Below, piece after piece: positions 51,181 through 61,969 of a DNA stretch of 64,000 bases. The stretch is from contig NW_025062479.1 in the NCBI RefSeq assembly GCF_000002995.4, positions 143,501 through 207,500 of the forward strand. The letters run 5' to 3'. The position numbers and the translations under genes are program-made. Source of the DNA: Brugia malayi (Eukaryota > Nematoda > Chromadorea > Rhabditida > Onchocercidae). Below the pieces are notes generated by a model, which saw only the letters and a list, made by a program, of their open reading frames with translations, ran no database searches and was not told the DNA's origin. How positions within the stretch are numbered: the first letter of the stretch is position 1; every line of letters starts with the position of its first letter.

Positions 51181-54100
51181 ATGTCATCATCTAAAGCAAA
51201 ATGGGATAGTCTCAGATCAAGATGGAATGTTTTCCGTTCCTATTCTCATGAATATCATTTTAACAACGAGCTTACTCCATGGATGGTAAAAACTCTACTG
51301 ATTCTCAAGGTGAAATAGTTCGGATGAATTTCATTTTTACTAAGGTTATTTCAAACATATTCTTTGCAATACTCTTTCAACCTTTAAGTTTCATTTATTC
51401 AACAGAATCGTCAATCTGGATATTCTACTTTGTAAACATTCATGTTAGTCTCTTTTAAAATCTTTCTCATCACTGTTCACTTAATCAGAAGCAATATGTA
51501 GACTGTATTTCAACTTATAACACACTACAGCAAAAGGTTGAAAAAAAAAAGAAAGATTTATGGCAAATAAAAAATTGTTTCAGAGTAAAAGAAGATTTAT
51601 TGTTCTTGTTTACCTTTGAATTTGCTACTCAAAGCTCTTTTCGTTTTCTTCAGTTTCTGATATTTGTTGTGTCACATTTATTCTTGATCATTGGAGCAGC
51701 AATATCAAAGCTTGTGGTAATTTTATTGGCAACCAATATCGAGTTGAAATCTTCGGGAAGCTCTTTTGAAAAGAAGTGTCATGTTGGAGAAGGTTATCTC
51801 CTTTTCCATGAAAGTTATGTACTTCTAAGAACAATAATAGATATCATTGAGAATGGCAAAATGCACCATAAAATATATACAGAGAAAATCTATTGTGCAC
51901 GAAGTTTCATATGACTTCCAATTTAATTTTCTGGCCAAGCACTTTGACCAGAAAATTAAAGGTTAGATAACTTTAACAAAACTGCTAATTAATTACATTT
52001 AGTGATTACTGTATGCAAAATCGTTCTTACTTTTAGAGAAGGCAAGAAGTACAGAAGTAACAGTATCTGTTGTGTGTGCCTTGTGGCTTATTCAAAACAT
52101 TCCGGATGTAATGGCAATCATCCAGTCCTTGTATAGAATATATAAATATCCGAAAGAACGGAAAGGAGCAGCATTAACGGTAACTTTTCATCTATTACTT
52201 TTCATTGTTTTTTATAACATTCTCATTTTTATTCAGCTATTTATGATGGAATGTAGCCGATCCATGGGCATGGCAATTTTATTTTTCCATGTTTTCCCAT
52301 CGTTGGATCCATTGTATTGTTTGATTTTATCAGTCTATGTGGTATTTATGCCGTTATATCTGAAAATTAAAGAATTGATACATTGTTCGTTCAATCCGAT
52401 ATGGTAGGTAATCTAATATTAATATTAGATTAATGATTATTTGGCAGTTAATAGTATAACTATAGTGTAACTAACGATTGTCAATCAATGTGTCATTGCA
52501 AAATTTTAAATAATAACGAAAAATTGAGGAGCCTGAAGAAGCGATTGAAATTACTACTGCATTCATGTAGTTATTCAGTGCTGTTTTTGGTTGTATTTGC
52601 TTCCTGCTATATGTGGAGTGTAAGTGCAGTGCCTTTTTTCAAGTACATTGCATTACCGCTCGGTTTAATTTTGTCATCATTTGGCTTCTGGGATTTGTGG
52701 ATTAATGAAGGTCACTGTATGTCGAGTTATCACTATTTGTATCAAGTATGTGAATAAAACTTTTATTGAATTATTAATTATAAATTATTTCATATTAAAT
52801 GTTATTTTGACAACAAGATTGAAAAATTTTTCAGGTAAGCAATTTCATGTTTTCCACTCATCTTGCTTCCTGCAAATTTCATTAGCACTTTTTACAGTTA
52901 AAGTATGGAACGAGGAAAATGACTTCAATGACACGATTCTTGATATCAGCGCTGCGCATATTGACTTCAAGTGCAATTGTGTGGATTGTGAAGCTTCGTT
53001 ATGTACCATTTCAAGCTGTGAAGACATCGCTGATTGAAATGACTGACTCAGAAAGCACCACTGCTTTGTAGGTGGTTTGTTTTTTTTTTTTTTTTTTTTG
53101 ACTCGTTGAAATGAAGGATTGACAATGTAACAAAAACCAACAAACTTGAAAATAAAAAAAGATGTCTTTTTTTTTTTTTTTTTATAAATCATCAAAAGTT
53201 ATATTCTTGCTCTTTCATTTTCCCGATTATCTAAGTTCATTCTTCAGATATACTCTCGCTTTCTGGATTATCTTCCTGAATTTTGTCCTACGGTTTATAT
53301 CACGTCTGTTATCAGCAATGTCAATGAGAGTCCTAGCAGTACTACATCCACTTCTGATCGTTGTACCACTGCTTACAATGATCTTTATTGGAATGTGTTT
53401 CATCACTCCTGCATGTTCCATTCGTGGATATTTGTCTATTTATGAGTTACGATGGCACTGTTTGGCTTGGAAGGTGTCACAAAATTCATTGCCAGAGATA
53501 TGTTTTGGTGTTCTTTGGTTGATAATTTATTTATGCTGGGCTTATCAGCATGTCAAAGCACCTAAATTCAGTGCTGATGACGATGTGTAAGTTATTTTAA
53601 ATTGACAAAAATATAAACTAAATAAAATTGATGGCATCAAAATAGTTATTATTGTGATGAAGTTCTACATTAAAGATTTGATACAATCACAACTTTGTTA
53701 AATGGTTTGACAATCGAACAGTCGCTGGTAGTATATCGAGTTTCACATAACAAAAAGGTAAACACTAGCTAGTGTATGTGACCTTTTTCAGTTGCATAAA
53801 ATTTTTAGCAATCTTTTATATTAACCCAGATATTTGAAGCTTCAATGTTCATTTAGGAAATAGATGATAATCACTGGTCATCTGATGGAGCAGAAGTTGA
53901 TGATGGTGACCTTCGAATAACCAATGATGAAATTGATAAAACCGTAACGTTATATATTTGTGCAACTATGTGGCACGAAACACGAATCGAAATGATGCAA
54001 ATGCTAAAATCCATCACAAAGTACTTTTCTTTGAGAAAGTAAACTAACTTTTAGCTGGGATCAGAATTTCATGTTTCAGGCTTGACAAAGAACATTCACT

Positions 54101-57100
54101 TATGTTGATAGAAAGACGACGCTCGGACGATATCAAATATAGATTGGAAGGTTACTGCAATAAACTTAATTTGTCCTGTAGTGTTCATTGTTGGATGTAG
54201 TTGATGTGAAAGTATAAAATGCATTAGTAGTAAGTTGCAGCACATATATTCTTCGACGATGTTTGGGAAGATCAGATGGAATGTGGTCGTGCTCCCAATG
54301 GCTTCTTCCAAACTTTTTTTCATTTGCTATTGGAATTGACACAGCAAGTTTTTGTCTTTTCATAAATTATTATCGACTACTACTACTGTTACTGTTTTTA
54401 CCTGTAAAAACATTCTATCGAAAGGATGTTTCAGAAATGAAAGTGTCAACGAGAGTGCTGAAAATGACCGTGTACTTGTTAATACTGCTTATGGTGGAAG
54501 GCTGGTAGTACGTCTACCAGCAGGTACTTTACTGTTTGTCCATCTAAAGGATAAGCAACTTGTTCGTCATAAAAAACGTTGGTCACAGGTAGTTCGTTCG
54601 TTGATATCAAATCAATGAAAAAACAGGTAAATAATAGAAGCTTTCAGGTGATGTACCTATATTATCTGCTGGGTCATCGAATTATGGATTCTCACATGAG
54701 CGTGGAGGATCGTCAACTTGAAGCAGATAATACATACATTTTAGCTATTGATGGTGATTCAAAATTTGAACCATCAGCAGTGATGAAGTTGCTAAGATTG
54801 ATGAATGCAAAAAATGAGATTGGTTGTGCTTGTGGACGGATCCATCCTATTGGTGAAGGTCATTTCATTTCTCTTTTGACCTCTTTCATTCAATTTTTGG
54901 ACAGAAATTCAATACTATTAAAAGCAAAATCTATGACATGACTGATAGCAATGTGTAATATTTCAGGCATAATGATATGGTATCAAAAATTCGAATATGC
55001 TATTTCTCATTGGTTCCAGAAAGCAGCCGAACATGTTTTCGGATGTGTATTGTGTGCTCCCGGTTGCTTCTCGCTTTTTCGTGCATCTGCTTTGATGGAT
55101 GATAACGTCATGCACAAGTATACTAAGACTGCATCCGAAGCACGTCATTTTGTGCAGTATGATCAGGCAAGCAAGCAAGCATGCTACTTAATGCATTGAA
55201 AAGTGTTTTTTTTTTTTTTGCAAATTATTACGAGCAGCACATTTTATTAAGGGCGAAGATCGTTGGCTATCAACTCTGCTCCTAAAACAAGGTTACCGAA
55301 TCGAGTATGCCGCTGTTGCAGATGCGGAAACGTATGCACCTGAAGGTTTCCATGAATTTTTCAATCAACGACGTCGTTGGACTCCCTCTTCCATAGCAAA
55401 TACGGTCGATTTACTTGCCGACTATAAAGTAAGCTAACTGAAATGAGTGCTTCTCTCTTATAATACAAAACTCTGTCATTTTTGCTTTTTAAATTATTCC
55501 AGCGCGTCTGTCAAAGCAATAACAGCATATCCAGAATGTATATTTTGTATCAGTCAATGGTGATTGGTTTCAGTCTCTTGTCTCCAAGTATCGTATTTAC
55601 CATGCTTGTTTATGCTCAGGTCGTCATTTCTACCTTAAGAAGTTCTTGTTGAAATTAAATGCAGGTAAAAAGTGGTAGATAAAATGGATCCATATCAAAT
55701 TCTTATTTCTATATGTAGTTATAGAGGGATGATGGTGATGAATTTGATCATTACTAGTGAAATCATCTATAGCAAATAATACTTTTATCATCTTCACGAT
55801 AATCTAATAAAGAAAAAAAAGTGATAACCAGTGCAACTGATCATCCTAAAGTATAAATTGCTTGAAGAGAAGTCAAAAGAATGAAAGAAGTAGTAGTTTA
55901 ATTTAGGTATCTACATTTGAAGCAGAATCGGACAAAATGTTGCTGTACAACTCTTTACCTGTACTCACTTTTATTGGGCTTTGTTTCATTGCTGATTCGA
56001 ATTCTCAGATAATTTTTGCCAAACTTATTTCTGTGATATATGGCTTTGTGATGCTTGCTGTTGCTATAGCTACAACCAATCAGATAATTCTTGAAAGTAA
56101 TTTCACTTTTGAATTATTAAACAATCAGTTATTTTATTTTTATAATTTCTTGATCTATTTATGTTACTTTTCAAGAACTACGCAAACGTTTACCTTATTT
56201 TTAGCTGCGCTTTCTCCTACTCCAATCTTTGTGCTCTGCATGATAGGCATATTCGTCCTGGCTGCAATTCTACATCCACAGGAATTTCACAACATTTTCT
56301 ACGGTGAATACTACTGATGACGATGTTTTTGCCAGATATTTTATTTTGCCTCAAACTTGGGTAATTAAACCCGACAAATCAACATTATAACAACGCGTAA
56401 CGAAAGATATAATATAATTATAAAACACTAAAATAATATCAAAAACCACTCCAAAATGTAAAATTAATAACTATAATGGAGGATGGTAGGTTTATATACA
56501 GAACTGAACTGACAACCAGATATCCGGCAGAGGACATTTAAATGACGTGAAACAAAGATTGCTAACAAAGAAGGGTTTTTTGGTGTGAGAAAAAAGAATT
56601 AGCATAATGGCTTAAATGATCTAGACATAGATTAGTTACAAATACGAAATTATTTGGTGAATACCTTATCAGCCATCTGGCAAAAGTATTAGAATTTGAA
56701 TGTAATTTAAATGTATCGTTTTTTTTACGACAATGTTGATATAGAGATGCTTTTTGTAGGTCTAATATTCTTCCTAATGATACCATGCACATACATCTTT
56801 ATGTCACTTTATGCACTAATTAATTTGAACATTATAAACTGGGGTACACGAGAAGCTGCTTCAGTTGCAATCGGTAATGTAAGTACTACTATCAGCATTA
56901 ATTATATTATACTGTATTATTCACATTATGATATTATTGAGAAGTACTACATTTTAGAATGCAAGCCATACTGAATTCCGTCGTCTATTGCAACGATTTG
57001 GTCTTCATAAAGTGATCGATTTTGTGAGATCAACATCATCATGGAGATCTGCTATAACAACAACAACAGCTACTACTACTGCTACTACTACTGCTACTAC

Positions 57101-59289
57101 TGCTGCTACTGATGTACAAGAAATACAAAAAAAAATTGATAATATGAAAACGGAACTTCAGGAACTTAAGGTTGATTTACAGATGTCACATGTGTTATCT
57201 TTGTTTTTGTTTTTTTTTTTCTGTAAAGTAAAGTTCAGGATCGAAATATTAGTTTCTCTTCTGTTCATCCTCTCAACACCGCAAACTTTATCGCAAAATA
57301 AGGTATTCAATATCAGGTCAGTTGAATAATGGTAATTCTTGAAGGATGTTGTGCTCTCGTCATCACCTTCAACACCCTTTAAAAGGCTGGTATTGAGAGA
57401 AAACATGAATCGTTTTCTATGGATGGATACTGAATATCTCCAAGTTTGTAGTCGTGGAAGATTGAATGCAGCAGAGGATGAATTCTGGAATGGAATGATT
57501 GAACAATACCTCAAAGTAAAGTCATTTTAAGTGTAAAATAATACAGGCAATTTGTGAAATATTTCTTATTTTTGTATAGCTAACTGCACTGTTAATTTGG
57601 TGTGAATGTTTTGTTAAGTCGTTGAAAAGATTAAAAAATGAGCACAGCTAATTTTTGCAGCCATTGGAGTTCACAGAAGAGGAGATGAGACGAGATGTTG
57701 CCAGTTTAGTCAGTTTAAGAAACAGGATTGCATCTTCAGTTTTGATTGTCAACGGCCTATTAGTTTTAGCTGTGTTTCTTATACAAAAGCATAAGGAAAT
57801 ACTTTCGTTTCAATATAAACCGTACGGTAAATGCTTGCTTCTTTCTGTCTTTCCGTATTTTGATTATAACTTTTAGTGATTCATTTACATAATGCGATAT
57901 AATTCAAACATCAATATTTTGCACTTCATTTCGATCTGTTATGAAAGTACAAGGTTCATTGCTAGTATTTTTTGGAATAACATCACAGTTGAACTGAATT
58001 AAATTTACTACAATTTTAACAGAAGGTTTCGAGTGGTCAAAGTTGAGCAAGAAGACAGGAAAATTTGAACTTACTGATGAGCCATTAAAAGTTGAACCGA
58101 TTGGCTTATTCATCATAGCTTTCTTGCTGATAATCTTAGTTGTTCAGACATGCGGCATGTTTGCTCATAGGATCACCACATTAGTTGGCGCTTTCCATGA
58201 GGTGATTTAAGCAATTTAATTTTTTTTTTTCTATATAATCCTTTTTCGATGAGATTACTTCTCTTTGAATAGTTACAAATCAATCGTTGAGGAATTTGCA
58301 ACGTTAAATTCAATTCAATTCTATTTCTAATTCCTACTCTCTTCAGGTTTCAAGCATGGAAGATTTCGACTTCAGCAATAAAAACTTTGAGAATGAGAAT
58401 AGAATCAAAGAAAATGGTAAATTTATAGATGTTGCTTTCAATTCCAATCAAAAATCTGACACATTAATTTCCAATGAGTTTTAGTTACACTATCAAATAG
58501 CAGCTTTGATGATCTGAAGTAAATGTTTGTAATTTTGGTATAAATTTTAACTTTTAAGTGGCTTTGTGAGAAGTGCGGGTTATGTGTTGCGGTAATTGTG
58601 ATATAATACATGGCTACAGGACGATATGATATGATATGATTTCCATCCAGCTACTACATTTGTTGTGATGGTACCGTTATAATAGCTAATAGCGATCCTT
58701 GACTTCATTTTATATCGAAGATCTGTTTTAGCCCAGCAAATGTTCGACGCAACGTTGTATTACAACGCACATGGAGCTGACGGATATATCCGCCTTCATC
58801 ATGACACACGTGCGGCATGTAACGTTCTTAACAAGCTCCAACAATCGAAAGTAATGCATCGATCTGCAGTATCACGAGTTTCCAGACTTTAGTAGTTCTA
58901 TTTTTTCTGTATTTCTCTTCCTCATTTAATTTTTCTCCAGTTTACACTTCAGTGGACAATTTTTACATTTCCTCTGAGATGTACCATGCTGACGGGGCTG
59001 AAACCTGATTGTAACAAGGTGGAGAAGTTCAACAAATCATTTTGTCGTGTATTCCATGTTCAAGTATGCTTTAATATTTTTATTATTCGACTCCCATTAA
59101 TAATATCAGTTGTAGTTGTTGTGTTCTATAATTCAAAATGAATGTTGTATTTTATTCTACTTACATACTTTAATGCAATATTAAAAAAGATAATAGCCGT
59201 CTCGAATTATTAACTAGGAGAATTACATAATAGCTCTGCTATTACAGAAGGATTGGCTGTACCTCTTTGGCAGGATGATGAATATATAA
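51181..59289 (+). CDS. chs: Chitin synthase
   Basis: Membrane GT2 glycosyltransferase that polymerises UDP-GlcNAc into chitin (eggshell, microfilarial sheath or pharynx in nematodes). Exons: 51181-51309, 51654-51792, 52037-52179, 52237-52403, 52529-52745, 52898-53067, 53248-53586, 53676-53757, 53857-54020, 54080-54150, 54241-54343, 54435-54588, 54648-54858, 54967-55166, 55252-55428, 55503-55619, 55907-56096, 56205-56303, 56760-56878, 56958-57170, 57345-57515, 57661-57826, 58023-58201, 58347-58416, 58732-58850, 58941-59063, 59248-59289; about 1357 residues. N-terminal membrane cluster; ATMWHET (499-504), KKRWSQVMY, DGD (661-663), EDRW (765-768), QRRRW (802-806), WGTREA (985-990), a Thr/Ala repeat (1031-1048) and a short coiled coil. 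Two introns (54344-54434, 55167-55251) need GC donors. The last four exons are less certain; a stop at 58484 by read-through of exon 24 is an alternative. chs-1 versus chs-2 is undecided. Confidence 0.96.
51922..51960. repeat. Perfect 13-bp inverted repeat in chs intron 2
   Basis: TTTAATTTTCTGG (51922-51934) and its exact reverse complement CCAGAAAATTAAA (51948-51960) with a 13-nt spacer. It lies within intron 51793-52036 of chitin synthase and could form a hairpin in the pre-mRNA. Confidence 0.85.
57057..57110 (+). repeat. ACA/ACT/GCT triplet repeat coding Thr/Ala
   Basis: Eighteen codons in chs exon 20 encode four Thr followed by Thr runs separated by Ala. It sits in the region after the WGTREA motif and immediately before a coiled-coil-like helix ([19 protein letters not shown]). 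The in-frame triplet repeat could vary in length between strains without breaking the frame. Confidence 0.9.
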
Positions 59290-59742
59290 TTTTGGAAGGA
59301 AAAAAAAACAAAAATAGAGAAAAACATAGAGATGATGATATTGATGTATGATTAGCTTTTCAAATACACAATTAATCATCTCTTCATCTGCAATCTAAAA
59401 TTTTGAGATTATCTGGAATTCAGATGAATTACAAGAACAATATGATATCGATACTAACCGCACCTCAATCAAGCTCGTTGAAGTTGGTTTTGCAGAGTGA
59501 CAGTAATCTTATTATCATCATTAGCTGATTCGCCCAGGTACCAACGGCTAATAAGTTTTGCAATGTTCATATAATTCCCGCTGCTTAATGATGCCATCGT
59601 GATCAGAAGGTAACGATTCAAACATTGCCAGTCCTGAAATAATGTACCACTCTCGTGCTAAATTCCATGTTTTATCTACATTGTGCTGGAGATAAAGCTT
59701 GGATTATTACTTCTAGAAACTATAACATAGCTTTTGCATCAG

Positions 59743-61969
59743 CTAATTTATGCAACATACTGCATGCTGATTGTTTCGTCGAAGGTCACCAAGTATTTCT
59801 TCTTTCGGGATAATTGGTTTAATGAATGAATTCATCAGCTGATCTAACGTTCGCAGTAACAGAAGCATGTTGCCTCGGAAATTGTTACGTATGAATTTCG
59901 TGCAGTTATTCATTTGGAATGCACCGTTTTTGATTATTTTTGCATCTTTACAACTAGAATCCAAAATTTCACCGCAATTCTCCATTACTCCGCATATACA
60001 AATGTCAATTTCTTGTGATTTCACTTTCCTAAACATTTAAACGGTCTGTAAATGCATTCTGAATGTGACTTTAGTTACCCTGAAATTCATCTAAATTTTG
60101 AAATTATCAAAATTCTCTACATGCACAACATTCACATCTATTTCGCTAGTGTCTTAGAATTGCAGCAGCGATACCAAAATTAATGATTCGGTTGATGGGA
60201 GATATCAGTGTACGATGCATATTCATGGGATATTGAAGATTAAAAGGAATGAAACAGAGGTTAAAGTAAGTAAAAATTTGTTAAATTTTGAATACTAAGA
60301 ATTAAAATATTCACGATGGTATTGGCAATCGTGCTGGCCATCTTTCCAAAAATTCTCGATCAATCTTTGATGTGCATTTTAGGACGTTTGTAATCCATTG
60401 TCGTGTCCTACCATCAAGTTCACCATGAACAACAAGCAGCAGTTCTTCCATCGCTGCATGCAACACCTTTCACTCACAATAAGTTATTTTGCGAAGTAAA
60501 TTACAGCTAATTACAGCTTCTGAAGTGAATTTCCTATTTCATTTTGTAAAATGAATGTTGAAGGATGTCGTAAGATTAAAGATCATTACAACTCATTCTT
60601 TAAAAAGATATTAATTATCAATTAGAAGATTAGTAAGTTGTACCTTAGGAATATGATGATATTTCCGGGCTTGACTGCTAGAGAGAATTTTCACCTGCAT
60701 GTGCATGTAATCATTTAAGTGTACCATTCCTGCTTCATGTGGCAAAGCTGCACCATGTTTCTCCAAAAACATTCCAAAGTCTTTTACCATCCTAATTTGC
60801 TTTCTGCTCTGCACCGAATTTGGCCTATCGTATAAATTGATTTGAAAATACCTTGCGTCAAATATGCCGCATTCAAATTAAAATTCAATTTAGAAATTCT
60901 AAAGATTTAAACAAGATTATCAATATCAAATTTGAAAGGTCATCTAAATTTTCTTCATCCTCCTGAATTCATTTGCCATTAATTACAATTACATTTTAAT
61001 TTTTTTTTTTTAATTTTAGCTCTCTGATTTTGAACACAAAGAAGTATTACCTTGCAGTCCTAACACGACTGATGGCTTCTGTGTATGTGAAATGTTCGGC
61101 CCAAATCATATAAGCAGCAATAACAACACCTGTACGGCCAAGTCCTGCATGACAATGTATAGCTACCTTTCCTAAACAAATTTAAGAATGAATGGTTTCA
61201 AGCAATTCAGCTCTTCTCAAATATCATGAGAACATACCTTGTCTCAGAGAGCAGTGAACAACTTTTACAATATCCAAAAGAATGTCAATTCCAAGAGCTC
61301 CAAAATCTGGCCAAACGAAATTATAAAACTGTACTGAAACAGTAGGAAATACTTATGTTGAACAAATGCTGTAGAAGTTTTTTTTTTTTTGATACACTAG
61401 GCTTACTTCCATTCTGCATCAGTATTTCCGGATTATATGTGAAACCAGAAGGTAGTAGCTCCGGTCCACAGGAATCATGTTCGCCAAGCATTTGAAGATT
61501 GATAACTGCGCAAATGTTTGCTCTGCAATAGTAGAAATCGTACCAGATGAAAATTTTATTTCCTCAAAAACCACTGTAAAATCAAGATTTTTCATGATTG
61601 TTTGAAAAGCAATTTTTGGGAAACATCAAAACGAACTTTTGGAATTGTGCAATGAGATTGTCATCAGTAAATGTTTTAACAGTTGGTCGAGACATTGCCA
61701 CAATGTTTCGAGTAATCCTGTAAAAATATTGTTATCGTCAGCAACAGTTGCTATTATTAGGAATTACAACAATTGATTTTTAATTATAATTAAACTGATA
61801 AAATATTCAAACCATGAGGAATATAATCCTCGAATAGCTTGTTCTTTCAGCGACCATGATTTCCATGAACAGTACTTGCAGTTTGCACCATTGCAATATA
61901 ATTTACAACGCCATGACCAAGGTGTCACATATAGTATTCCGTAACGAATCGACAGATATGATTGTGATA
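59743..61969 (-). CDS. PTPDC1-like protein tyrosine / dual-specificity phosphatase (5' incomplete)
   Basis: Cysteine phosphatase resembling human PTPDC1, which is linked to centrosome and cilium biology. Exons on the minus strand: 61969-61813, 61717-61637, 61522-61407, 61333-61238, 61171-61051, 60824-60644, 60466-60315, 60028-59743 (stop); about 396 residues in the window. Family signatures in order: CKYCSWKSWSLKEQAIRGLY, NIVAMSRP, INLQMLGEHDSCG, SGFTYNPE, VQFYNFVWPDFGA (with VQ read as IQ at the splice), active-site P-loop HCHAGLGRTG with catalytic Cys and Arg intact, ARPNSVQSRKQ, and SSSQARKYHHIPK corresponding to the conserved segment after the catalytic domain. The N-terminal exon preceding phase-1 position 61969 was not found in the remaining 2 kb. 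The C-terminal two exons are supported by phase (donor TC|GTGAAT) and composition. It is convergent with chs; the stops are about 450 bp apart. Confidence 0.92.

Noticed and set aside
54263..54508. Alternative frame through chs exon 12 (81-codon ORF)
   Set aside because: It destroys the conserved AYGGRLV...HLKDK block; the GC-donor model keeps it.
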